NCBI GenBank assembly: GCA_033065855.1
Contig: JAVXUO010001798.1
Coordinates: forward strand, 1 to 64,000
DNA length: 64,000 bases
Direction: 5' to 3'
DNA from: Escallonia rubra
Taxonomy: Eukaryota > Streptophyta > Magnoliopsida > Escalloniales > Escalloniaceae
Both the position numbers and the translations under genes were made by a program. Positions 23,142 through 33,769 of the stretch are shown one piece after another (positions within the stretch are counted from its first letter, which is position 1; every line of letters starts with the position of its first letter). A model generated the notes under the pieces. That model was not told the DNA's origin and searched no databases. It was given only the letters and a program-made list of their open reading frames with translations.

Positions 23142-25118
23142 TGAAAACCCCATTTCATCAAAGAATCCTTTGATCTTCATCATTTGCCTGAAGTTAGGTG
23201 TTGGCTGACTGGCTAAAGGCATGTGAGGTGCGACCGGGTGAATAACCTCTGTTAAGACTCTGGGAGCGGGGGTCAACATGGTTAGCAACGGCCATGAGGA
23301 CATGGTGCTCTTTGTCATTGTCACCCTGAGGGGGGTAGAGGCGCCCACGCACGCACGTCATTGTTCTTTTGTAATTTGAGGTCGCCCGAAGCAAACTTCC
23401 TTACGAATATTTCTCTCAACCCGTTGTAATCCTTTAGGTCGTGCCCGACAGCCTGGTGATAAGGGCAATAGTTTGGTCAGGCTTTGTCCGCTTCTGTGGG
23501 AGGCGTCCTTTGCTGTGACAGATCAAAGTTGTCGTCATGCTCAACACATTCCTTCAATAGCTCCCCTTCTAGGATTGATGCTTGCAGTCATTATAATTAT
23601 TGTTGCTATAGCAACTGGTCTGAGTCTCCGACAGGTCTGTTGTGGCGAGGAGCATTTTGGGGGTGAGGCTTCCATGGATTAATAGTACCGACCGACTTAT
23701 AAGTGCCGCATGCGGTCCTCTTGAGATGAACCCAATATTTCAGCTTTAAGTTCTCAATATGAACATGATATACATCACTCGTGTTCTTTATACAGATGGG
23801 GACCAATGTCTCATCCTTGCTAAAATATGTGCACTCAAGGCATTTGAGGTGGAAGCGGTGCACGTATTTGTTTAAGTCCTCCCTAAATTTTAGCAGATGC
23901 CAACAAATATCGATGATGGTGACTCTTTTAGTGTCATATAATTTTTTCCCAGGAAGAGTCGTACCATGTCATTCCACGAATGCCAGTCCTCTTAGGGATC
24001 TGATGGTACTAAGTGTAGGCAAGGCCTGTTAGAGACTTGTGAAATTCCTTGAGCTTCAAACTGTCTCCCGTCCATATGGCTCTAAAGAGCCTACAAATCT
24101 GGTTAAATCCTCATGGGCATTGCACTCACATCCGTTAAAGAGCACGAAGGTTGGTTGCTTGTACTTGAGTGCATATGCCTGACAGATATGTCATTGGCGT
24201 AGGGTGTATAACCAAACAGTCAGGTTGAGAAGTCGAGTTCGAAGTTCTTTAATAGGTGATGGATGATGGCCTCCAAGTCAGAATTGGCAATATAGTGAGG
24301 AGAGGGCTCTTTAGGGCCTGTAAGGATGTGGTAGCGGGCAAGGGCGCAGCGAGCCCCTGAGCACCCAGATGGGACAACTTGGAGTTTGGGGGGCAAGAAG
24401 AGGCTGTTGATATAACAAGGGCTTGCAGTGGCACCTATGCAAGGGTGTGGGCGGCTGGGCGAGATATGTCCACCACCTAGCTAGTGGTTTGCTACTGGTC
24501 AGCTGGATAGGGGTTATGATCCATCTCAATAGAGTCATGTATTTCTGAAGAGCTTGTGCTGGCATTAGACGAGATGGTATGGCGACGGGGAGGATATGCT
24601 ACAACACTGGTCCAAGATCTGTTTAAGGCATGCAGAGTGGTACCACAATGGGAGGCATATTTGCTACAAGTGGTGAAGATGTCGCGAGTTTTATCGCCAA
24701 GTGTCTGGATGATCGAGACGACAGTGGTCACGACACTGGGACCTGGGCGGTGTCTAGGGCCGGCCCAAGCCATGAAGGCTAGATTTGAGAAACAACTTGT
24801 TGATAGGCTAGGGCTAGTATGGATTTTTACATCTCTATGATGACAGCCATAAGAGAGGACTGAGAGTCCTGTAGACTAGCTATGGTTGGGGTAAGCTTCT
24901 AAACGACTGTCTCAACAACAACTTACACATCGAGTGCGGTGGTTACTAGTTGGTCTTGGAGTCGGATGTCATTAGTCTCCTCCTGGTCATCTAGATGATG
25001 CTCCTTTTCGACAGTAGGGTTGAGGCCTTGGCTGGTTGTATTGGTAACTCTCCATTGTAGAGGCATGATGGCTAAGTGTGTCAGATAGGCGGACTACACT
25101 ACGATGCTCACCTCCTAT
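23142..25118 (-). pseudogene. Tat-type gypsy gag (element A), cut by element 2
   Basis: This lies between the Tat PBS at 25119-25130 and the element 2 insertion point, which is where Tat gag should be. On the minus strand the capsid-like stretch REDLNKYVHRFHLKCLEC (about 23900-23840) resembles the gag segment LxxYVxRFN.A.LE. Further along, FRQMMKIKGFFDEMGFS (23200-23150) matches FRQMTKVRGFFDEMGFS at about 62900-62950. Stops and frame changes are frequent. The N-terminal part (24300-24800) is Pro/Ser/Thr rich. The rest of the element should lie left of the window, beyond element 2. Confidence 0.68.
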
Positions 25119-25130
25119 GCAGAGTCACCA
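25119..25130 (-). promoter_or_regulatory. Tat-type primer-binding site
   Basis: Minus-strand TGGTGACTCTGC lies three bases inside the LTR end (GCATCA). It resembles the TGGCGACTC-type PBS of Tat/Ogre elements and differs from the iMet PBS of the Tekay elements here. Confidence 0.7.
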
Positions 25131-25384
25131 AAATGATGCGAATGAAGTGGGTTTGTAGCTACGTGAAGGTGACACAAAGGATACAGTCCGAGTTAGCTGC
25201 CAAGTAATCAGTACTGGGACACAGTGAGAGTGGAGTAAGGGTAGAGAGCAATGTCTCCCAGACAGGTCGTGAGAGTGGCAGTGCTGTGAAGACAAAGGCT
25301 GAGACGAACAAGGTTGAGAATCGATAGTCCAAGTTGAGGTCCAAGTCACTATCCAATGTCACGGTCGAATGTTATGTCCAATTG

Positions 25385-25388
<4 letters not shown>

Positions 25389-25418
<30 letters not shown>
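25389..25418. repeat. (TC)n microsatellite
   Basis: About 15 uninterrupted TC dinucleotides lie just downstream (minus sense) of the Tat LTR TATA box, in a position consistent with the 5' transcript leader. Confidence 0.9.
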
Positions 25419-25420
<2 letters not shown>

Positions 25421-25503
25421 ACTCAATAGCTCTAGATTCTAGAGTGAGAAAGTAATTTTGTCAAATGAAAATTGGGTGTCCTAAAATGAAGTTCAAAGTC
25501 CAC

Positions 25504-25511
25504 TATTTATA
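25504..25511 (-). promoter_or_regulatory. TATA box of the minus-strand Tat LTR
   Basis: Minus-strand TATAAATA lies at the same relative place as TATAAATA at 29983-29990 in the plus-strand LTR, about 370 bp from the LTR 3' end. Confidence 0.7.
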
Positions 25512-26659
25512 GGCAAAATTATGCCTGGCCATCAGTTGACACGTGTAGTCCCCTGGGAATGACACGTCACCAGGGGGTCCACAAATGCCGATGATTTATT
25601 GGACATTGAATTTCCATACTCGTGCTGCTTGCCCCACACAGTGTCGCTTGCCTGTCTGAAAACCAATGCCCTTGCCCTAGCCACTGGTCCAAAGCTCTTA
25701 CTATATGCCACAGGGGTGCGCCAAGAGACGTAGAGAACCTGACAATGGTGGGGGAGGGTTCCTACGTCCGACTGTTAGGCAGACTAGGCACGTGCCCTCT
25801 GAATACCTACTCCCGTTTTGAAGTGACTCTAGGGTCATCGTTCTGGGGCATCGACTATCACCGGTAACGTGAGTGTGACGTGGTCACAGCTCAGGCATGC
25901 CTATTGTCATGCAAGCCGCCCTAGGCGGAGATAGTGTCTTTGAGAGTGAGCCCATCCCACTATGAATGGTAGTCATGCCGGAGCACTACGAGCAAAGCCC
26001 CTTGGAATGCTGCAAGCTTTGAAGAACAGGTTAAAGAATGTTTCACATCCACGGCAGGGGTGCATGGTGTGGTGAATAGATTGACCAACGCTAGGGGGCG
26101 GCCAGAGGGCGCGACTGTGTTGGTAGCATGGCGCATGAGCGACAATTTTGTGTGGTGCCCGAAGGCAAGTAACATGGGGCGACGCTCGAGCGCAATGATG
26201 GATGTCAGGAAATAGAGCATGGTGCTAAGGGCACACGACATGAAAGCAACACATGGGCACTGCGCACGGTTGCCACGGAATGGAGCATAGTGCCGGGGGC
26301 ATGTGACATGAAGCAACGCATGAGCATGGTGACGGGTGTCACTGAATAGAACATGGTATAGGGGCACATGACATGAAAACAGTGCACAGAAGTAGCGATG
26401 TCTGTCATGAAAGTGGGGATCATGCCTGGGTCACATAACGCATGAACAGTGCATGGGGGTGGCGACGTCAGTGGGAGAAGTGGGCATTGTGTTAGGGGCA
26501 CGTGACACATGAACTGCACATGGGCACGACGACGGGGGTCATGGAGACAGCACGCGAGCAACATGCACTGCAGAGACGGCGTATGGGCACATGCAACGAT
26601 GAGCTTCACGGAGTCTATGCATGGCCACAGGTGATAGGCTTCTCGGAGAGAGAAATGGT

Positions 26660-27240
26660 GGTTCAAACGAAAGGCCAAGGCCGACCCTCAAGGGAAGACC
26701 AAGGTCGACCCCCAATGGTTAGCCGAGGCCGACCCCCTAAAGGTGGTAGAGGCCGACCTTTAAGGGAAGGCCGAGGTCAGCCTCCTTTGGGGAAGGCCGA
26801 GACTGATTGTGAAAAACATGTTTTCATTAATTACGCAAAAATAAGTTTCTTAGCGGGGCAGAAATATGAAAAACAAATGTAGGGAAGAAAGTGTACGTGA
26901 CTTGGGCTTGTGTCGATTTGACTGGTTGTGAGCGTTGAAAATTAACTGTTAACTGTGTTGACCTGTCGTGAACAATGGGACCCACAGTAGGTCTATAGGT
27001 GCAACCAAGATAGGTTGGGAAAATTAAGCATTTGGTGGTCTATAGAGGAAGGGGGGAAGGTTGGCCGACCCCTTAAAGAGGAAGGCTATAGACCTTCAAA
27101 GGGAAAGGCAGGTCGACCCCTTAAAGGGGAAGGGCACCAACCCCTAAAGAGGAAGGCAGGCCGACCCCTCTAAAGAGGAAGGTCGGCCGACCCTCAAAAT
27201 GGAAGGCCGAGGCCAACCCCTCTGGGGAAGTCCAAAGCGC
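26660..27240. repeat. GC-rich GGCCGACC-type short-period arrays
   Basis: Irregular units of about 20-30 bp built on GGCCGAGGCCGACC and AAGGGAAGG occur at 26660-26810 and 27058-27238, on either side of the segment 26880-27050. The reverse complement of the same motif forms 28455-28610. Confidence 0.75.
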
Positions 27241-27480
27241 ACTGAATTCTTCATGATCGCGGCAACAGATCACACAAAATTAAATTTAGTGAAGAAGACT
27301 TGTAAAAAAGGGAGAAAATGCACATTACTTGAGCGTGCGTCGCTTTGATCGGTTGTGAGCATCAAAAATTGACGATTGACGTTGTCGAGGTGTCATGCAA
27401 AATAAGATCCATAATGGATCCATGGATGCAACCAGAATAGGTTGGAAACATAAGCCCCCTGCATGGATTAAGCGTTGAGG

Positions 27481-28184
27481 GGCAAACCGGGCGGGCACTG
27501 CATGCATAAACATCGGTAACGAAAAAAATAACGGTAGAAAAAAGTTATGGGGGAAAATTAAAAGACTTAGTGAAATGTTGGGAGGAAATGCATAATTAAG
27601 TAAATAAGAGCTTTTTTGGATTTTGAGTGAATGGCCAAAATTAAACCTTGGGCGAAGTATAAAATGGGGGTAGATGGGAGTCTTTCACCCATTCTTTCAA
27701 GACCTGAAGAGAAAGAGAGATAGAAGAGAGAGACAAAGGAAGAAAAGAAAAAAGGGAAGAAGACTACTTCAAGAAGCCCACAGAGTAGGCAAGGGAAGCA
27801 TTATGGTACGGCCGGGTGGAAGTGATGAAGGAAGAAGTGGCACTGGCCGACCTCATGTGGACGCCGAACTGGTCCCATCGGCTACGATCGAACGGGGGAT
27901 GAGGGGAGGGCCCAAAGTTATGGGAATTGGAGAAGGGAGTGGAGGAAGGCAAAGTGTTGTGATGGCCGACCAAGGCCGGCCAGGGCCAGTGCGTCAAGGT
28001 CTGGGCTTTCTAAAGGCCAAAGCACATAAAGGGCTACACATGATGAAGGGAAAGCTCAACAACAAGAAGGAAGGAATGTGCAAAGCCGTGAGGTAGAATG
28101 AGTTGTCAGCCGCAAGTGCGTCGAAGCACCGTGACCGCGCCCGTGCCAGCGCCTTAGGGGGCTACAGTCATGCCAGCACCGCTG
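27481..28184. other. Spacer between inverted Tat LTRs with a TATA box and a 140-codon ORF
   Basis: TATAAAAT at 27658-27665 on the plus strand is followed nine bases later by an ATG ORF of 140 codons (27674-28096). The predicted product is very basic at its N-terminus (KRKRDRRERQRKKRKKGRR) and otherwise Gly/Arg rich. I do not recognise it, and the ORF may be noise from purine-rich sequence. The spacer is not clearly repeated elsewhere in the window. Confidence 0.35.
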
Positions 28185-28454
28185 AGGGGTCGACGGTGCC
28201 TTTGACATCTTTTCCAAACCTATTCTGGTCACACCCAAAGTCCCACTGGGGTCCCATTTTGCATGACACGTCCGCACAAGCAACATTGAACATTCAATGC
28301 TCACAACCGGTCAAAGCGTGCACGCTCAAGTCACGTGCACTTCTTACTTCTTCTACGTGACTTCGTCACCAAGAAACTCATCCTAGCGCGACTGGTCATC
28401 ACGCTTCGACAAGTCGCACATCGCCCGTCGCCTGTCGGCGCACCTTGGCGCTTG

Positions 28455-28610
28455 CCCAAGGAGGTTGGCCTTGGCCTCCTCCTTAAGGTCGGCCTCGGCC
28501 TTGGCCTTGGCTTTCCCCTTGGGGTCGACCTCGGCCTTGGCCTTCCCCTTGGGGTCGGCCTCGGCCTCCCCTTGAGCTTGGCCTTGGCCTTCCCCCAAGG
28601 ATTGGCCTTT
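28455..28610. repeat. GGTCGGCCTCGGCC short-period array
   Basis: It repeats GGCCTTGGCCTT and CCCCTTGGGGTCGGCCTC every 20-40 bp and is the reverse-complement counterpart of the arrays at 26660-27240. Sequences on both strands read as repetitive Lys/Ala/Glu/Gly or Leu/Gly peptides, which is a composition effect. Confidence 0.8.
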
Positions 28611-28652
28611 GGCCTCCATACTTAGCATTTTCACTTCTCTTTAAGGGACCAT

Positions 28653-28760
28653 ACACAACTCCGCGACCCCGTAGTCCGGACACAACTCAGCGACCCTGTC
28701 GCCTGGACACAACTCCGCGACCCCGTCGCCCGGACACAACTCCGCAACCCCGTCGCCGGC
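28653..28760. repeat. 27-bp tandem repeat x4
   Basis: Four contiguous units start at 28653, 28680, 28707 and 28734, each beginning ACACAACTC and containing GCGACCCCGTCGCC. Units differ at a few positions. Because 27 is a multiple of three, a minus-strand ORF repeats nine residues (GVAELCPGD). Confidence 0.92.
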
Positions 28761-29047
28761 GTCCGGGCGCCGCACTTCAACACTCCACCGCGCCCGTGCG
28801 CCGCGCTGCTGATACAACCATGCCCCCAGGCTCTCTGTCACACTATCATGCCCCTGGCACCATACGCACTCCATCGCGCCCATGCGCCGTGCCACTAACA
28901 CAGACGTTCCCTCGGCACCTTACTCACTTCATCGCGCCCATGCGCCACAATCATGTTACATGCCCCCCGGGCACCACACTCATTCACCACACCATGCGCA
29001 CCTTGCCTTGGTCGTGGAACATACTTCGACCCACTCTCCGGAGTGTG

Positions 29048-29600
29048 CAACACCCGCGGGGATAGGCGACTCCTCCGGGACACTATCTCCGCCAGGGAGA
29101 TCTTCAACTCCCCTTCCGCCAGGTAGATGGCTCTTCTGGGATGCTACCTCAACCAGTCAGGTAGACGGCTCCTCCGGGATGCTACCTTGACATGCTTCAA
29201 GTGCTTCGACACAAGGACTCACCCGTGGGGATATGCGACTCCTCCGGGACACTATCTCCGCCAGGGAGCTCTTCAACTCCCCTTCCGTCAGGTAGACGGC
29301 TCTTCCGGGATGCTACCTCGGCCAGTCGGGTAAACGGCTCCTCCGGGATGCTACCTTGACGCGCTCCGAGTGCTCCGACATAAGGACTCACCCGCGGGGA
29401 TAGGCGACTCCTCCGGGACACTATCTCTGCCAGGGAGCTCCAAGTGCTCCGGCATAAAAACTCCCCTTCTGTCAGGTAGACGGCTCCTCCGGGATGCTAC
29501 CTTGGCCGGCCAGGTAGACGGATCATCTGGGATGCTACTTCGGCCTGCGGAATAGGCGACTCCTTAGGGACACTATCTCCGCCAGGGTGTCTGCGTGACT
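29048..29600. repeat. About 170-bp tandem repeat, 3.3 copies
   Basis: GGGGATAGGCGACTCCTCCG or a close variant starts units near 29056, 29226, 29396 and (diverged) 29550. Each unit also holds one or two copies of a shorter motif, AGGTAGACGGCTCCTCCGGG. Tandem repeats are known in untranslated parts of Tat/Ogre elements; here they lie inside the LTR copy. Confidence 0.88.
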
Positions 29601-29982
29601 GGCCTATGTGCTCCGGCACTGGGGGCTTGCGTCGGCACCCCTAGGGACTATGACCCCCGGGTCACTCCGAGACGGGAGCATGTCTTCGGAGGGGCATCGC
29701 GCCTAGTTCACCTGGCAGTTGGGCGTTAGGTCTTCCCCACAGCTGCCAGGCCTATGGGACTCTACAAGGCCTTGGATTGGAGGCTAGATCAAGGGGATTC
29801 TCTGGCCACACCGACGTTGTGGGAGCCAGTCTTTCCAGACAGACAAAGCGACGCTGTGCGGGACAGGCAGGGTGAATATGCGATCCAACAGTCTGTGGAG
29901 CACCGGCACCCGTGGACCCCCCAGTGACGTGTCACTCCCGGGGGCATCACGTGTCGGTTAATGACATCATCATCTCAATCTC

Positions 29983-29990
29983 TATAAATA
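29983..29990 (+). promoter_or_regulatory. TATA box of the plus-strand Tat LTR
   Basis: TATAAATA lies about 325 bp before the LTR end, matching 25504-25511 of the inverted copy. ACGTGTC motifs lie 30-60 bp upstream in both. Confidence 0.7.
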
Positions 29991-30315
29991 GAGGTCTTGA
30001 GAATTCATTTGGGAAAAACATTGAGGTTGGACATTTTCAGAACATATTTTCACTTTCTCATTCTAGAATCTTAGAGAGAGAAACATACAGGACCCTAACT
30101 CTGGACCTAAGCATCGGACTGTGACTGTCGTCGTGTATTCATCATGTGTTATCGCCCTCATAGCACTGCCACCCTCAATCTCTGTCTGGGAAGCCCTTGG
30201 TATCTGCCCTTGTTCCACCCTTGCTGTGTCTCACATCAACATACTTGGCATCTGACTCAGACTACAGCCTTTGTGGCACCTCCACGTAGGTACGAACCCA
30301 CCTTCCTTGGCATCA

Positions 30316-30834
30316 ACATTTGATGATGGTAGAGTCAATACTTTTGATCTAGAGCCGAGCAAGAGTAATATATTATTGGTGGTGAAGGGGAACGTGCCCA
30401 GCTAGCAGGCCAAGGAGTTGTAGAAAGAGTTAGGCGGCCGTATGGCCAACACAGGTCGTTCACTGTACCTTGGAGTGGTCCGTCTATGGGTGAGAGTCCT
30501 ATGGTGTCGTCACCGTATGTTCGAGCTCCGAGTGGGGAGGTTGCCCATGTTATGTCGTTGAGGTATGTGCCGGCCCTGCTGGCCGTGAGAATAAATATGT
30601 CATGGTCGGCGGTGGTGACCAAGGGCCACAACACGATGCCGGTAGGCTGGGACTTCTAGTGCGATTACATTGTGGAGCTCCCGGCCTGATCGGAGACATT
30701 ACAAAGAATTAGGTTAATGTCGGCGATAGATTTGACCTTGAGAGGGTGGAGCTTTCCAAGGATACAAGTGGCTTGACGTTGGCTGGCTAAATGGAGCTCG
30801 CAGACGCATAAATATATTATCGAGTTCGAGGAGA
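30316..30834 (+). pseudogene. Possible 5' part of the PMD-like gene
   Basis: This stretch lies between the plus-strand Tat LTR and element 4. Precise removal of element 4 (keeping one TAGAG) joins it to 44698, and an open reading continues across the joint (KYIIEFEEIE on the left side, plus strand), which suggests both sides were one coding region. Stops occur upstream (near 30658 and 30758). I cannot identify a start codon or a specific motif; assignment to the PMD gene rests on continuity only. Confidence 0.4.
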
Positions 30835-30839
30835 TAGAG

Positions 30840-31630
30840 TGTCACGACCCAAATCCACGGGTAGACCTATGACTGGCCGCAGACCTTTTCAGACAACTAT
30901 TTTGGGTTCCGCCAAGCCTTATTTAAACCTGTACACAATTCTAGAGTCATCCATTAACTAACACCATAATATGACTTCTAAAGATGTCCTTACAGATCTT
31001 TCAACCATTATCTCTACTAAGTTCCTCCATAATGACTGCTATAATTATTTAAGCGAAACCTCATGGATTCAGGCTACAGACATATCTAGAAATAAACCAG
31101 GAGTTCTACAATTTGTCAAGGAATTTAAATCAACTTCCTAACGAGCATCTTCTTGCGACTTCATTCTCATTACCTCAAAGTACTCAGGTTCATCTAGGTG
31201 ATCACCTGAAAATATTTATAAAATAGGTGAGTTGGGGGCCCAGTAAATACACACGCCATATTCCTAAAATAGGTTTGAGGATTTCAAACATGCCATGGTT
31301 TTCCTTTTCAAAATTAGGAATTCAATGTCACCGAAATAAAATTTTACTCAACATATCTACATACATATATGTACTTGCTGCAAAACAAATCTCGAAATAA
31401 AATATAATCAACCAAAAGATTCATCAAGAACTGTCACAGTTATTCATAAGCTTGTATTCTGCAGTCAGCGTATGGTCCCATTGACTAGGACCCAGAATCT
31501 CTTCTCCACCTGGGATAACAAATATGGACGCAAGGGCGAACCTCGGTGCAACAGTACTGTGCGTCAACGTATGGTCCCGTTGACCAGGACCCAGAATCCA
31601 CTTTATCCGTGGATATGGGGCGCAGTAACT
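30840..31630 (-). repeat. Element 4 3' LTR, distal part
   Basis: It is homologous to 37166-37408 plus 43212-43540: CTCATGGATTCAGGCTACAG, GGGGGCCCAGTAAATACACA and AATAGGTTTGAGGATTTCAA occur in both. It serves as the empty-site reference for the Helitron (ATAATTATTTAAGCG near 31041). It includes an internal repeat with GTATGGTCCC at about 31469 and 31569. Confidence 0.87.
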
Positions 31631-33769
31631 GTAACATCCCGAAATTTTCCGAAACGTTAACGCTCAATCAATCAGTGACACCAAGACAATGATAACCTCA
31701 TAATTAGATGATCAGTCATCATCAGAGCAACTAAACCTTAAATCAAACAATATTCTCCGTGGACTGTCATAAATGATACATCAACTAAGTCTAAAAATTC
31801 TTAGATAACAATCACTACCCGCACAGGGGTTCTAACAAATAATACCAAAAATTAAATTCATTTTCTTTTGCTCACTCTAATCCATGTTCAGGTAACCTAC
31901 GGCTGGTTATCATCTGCGGAAAGGAAATCAAGGAAGAGTGAGCTTTCGAGAGTCGAGTAAGGTCGATCAAAGACTTAAAAACAATAAAAACGATTCAGAC
32001 GATTTTACATTTAAACCAAATAACTTTTAAACGGAGAACATAACGATTAAAAACAATTTTTCTATATACAATCAAACGACAATTTTAAAAGGGTTTTCAA
32101 AGAAACCCATAGCATTTCAATGTAAACATAGGGAAGAGTATCAACTCATTTCCCTTAAATAAATAACCATTTTTAAAACACTTAAAGTGCAATAAACATA
32201 AATAGGAAACGTTGAACATGAGCAGTACAGAAGCAAAGCCACCCCGGCAGTGGTCGATACTCTTACATATGCATATGTACACTGACTAGTCCATCTAGGT
32301 ACTAGTTAAACCCATCCAACAGACCATCCTTATGGCTCCCAAGTTACTAACTCATGTCAACATTGAGAAGTAATAAATAGAATTCAAAAATGCTTTACGA
32401 TGAGCAATCAATAAACATATCAAATGAACAATGGATTCCAAGATGAGATGAAACAAAATTCCAAACGATCGCTATAAGGCTCAATTTAAGGTTTCATGAG
32501 CAATTTAAAAACATTTTTATATCAATCAATAAAAATCAACATTCGATCTAGTTTGTAAAACTGTTGTTATAAGCATTTGAAATCAGAATAACGAAATGGG
32601 ATTCGAATAGAATTCCTTACCTTGGTCCAAACTAAGCAATGCTATCAAACCTCGATCAATATTTTCTGAATAAACCTAGATTGGCAAATCCATATGTTAG
32701 AACACAATCTATGCTACATTGCTATAAATCTAATACCGACTACCCACCACGTACTCACTTCTAATCCCAAAATAGCGCGACTCTAAACGTATTCCACACA
32801 CGACAAACCTAGCTAACCGAAAATCATGTACGCTACTTAATGCGTAACGATATCTTAAAATTTATACTAAATTTCAGTAAAACATTTTATGGCTTAAAAC
32901 ATTAATAAAAGTCAAAAGATGAATTTTCTGAATTTTTAAATATTTTCAAATTAAAATAATTTCTTTAACTATAATAAAAACCCAATAATTTCCATAATTA
33001 CTTCCAGTTGCAAAATAACTCCCATAATTTTTGTAACAACTTTAAAATATGTATAAAAATTATATAAATTGAAATCAGAATTTAAAAGACATAAAAACTA
33101 TTTTTAAAATTTTCATTTTGCTAAACAACAATGCGATACATAAATCATAACAAATCAACTCCAAAAATCACCAAATTCAAACTGGGTCTTATTTATACCA
33201 TAAAGACATTACTCTAATTTTTCCCAAAATAGTTTCAGGGTTTAAAGACTTCAAAAGAATTTTCCAAATTCGAAATTATAGAAAATACTAAAAATTCATA
33301 CGATCTCAGAAAATTATGAAATTTTGCCAAAAATTCTAATATAGTCTATGGTACTATACTGTAAATCTTTACTTGTTAACAATAAACGTGCGCTAGTCTG
33401 TGCACACGACGATCGTAACGCTAACCGAAATTATCCGCTCGCATACTTCTTCTTCCCTAATGCTCGGGGTCCAAAACCCAACACCCAACAGCCTTTAGTC
33501 CCTCTCTCTCTTTTTATTCAACATAGTGTGCACACACTTATACCCACACCACATAAACAACACACACTCATGCATACATGAAACACACCCACACACACAC
33601 ACGCACACATACACAATGCAGTCCACTACACTTCTCATGGCACACATCATTACTCACACACACAAAACACACACATGTATACTCATTTCAGTCCATATGC
33701 ACACACAGACACACATATCACCTCATGGCAGCCCACATACTCATGCACTCATGAACCCAGAACCCTTCC
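31631..33769 (-). repeat. Truncated LTR of an element 2-related family
   Basis: It starts TGTAACATCCCG at 31631, so the minus-strand 3' terminus GGGATGTTACA is intact. The motif GCGGAAAGGAAATC...GTGAGCTTTCGAGAG matches the corresponding part of element 2's LTR (about 15500-15540), and a CACA-rich block follows in both. The other end is lost: at about 33769 it joins element 4 RT directly. It therefore looks like a truncated LTR left by deletion or recombination. Confidence 0.7.

Larger units (their letters stand above)
25134..27480 (-). repeat. Tat-type LTR in minus orientation (right edge approximate)
   Basis: The 3' end is fixed by the PBS. A minus-strand TATA box lies at 25504-25511. Its reverse complement matches the plus-strand LTR ending at 30315: CAGACAGGCAAGCGACACTG versus CAGACAGACAAAGCGACGCTG; ACGTGTCA near the TATA box; and the last 150 bases through CATCA. 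Upstream, the segment CAACCAAGATAGGTTGGGAA recurs at about 27003 and (diverged) about 27431, so the U3 part holds a roughly 400-bp duplication. The exact LTR start could not be set. Confidence 0.68.
28185..30315 (+). repeat. Tat-type LTR in plus orientation (left edge approximate)
   Basis: It is homologous, in inverted orientation, to 25134-27480. CAACCTATTCTGGT-like sequence near 28220 matches the reverse complement of about 27431; GTGGACCCCC and the TATA region match; homology stops after CATCA at 30315. A large array of tandem repeats (29048-29600) and the 27-bp array are present only in this copy. What follows does not resemble the internal start of element A. Confidence 0.65.

Noticed and set aside
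26205..26678. 157-codon minus-strand ORF rich in Cys and His
   Set aside because: It lies in the Tat LTR; the residues come from ATGGGCAC-type repeats and there is no zinc-finger spacing.
28383..28634. Ala/Lys/Glu-rich repetitive ORF resembling a late-embryogenesis-abundant protein
   Set aside because: It is a direct reading of the GGTCGGCCTCGGCC array, and overlapping ORFs exist in several frames.
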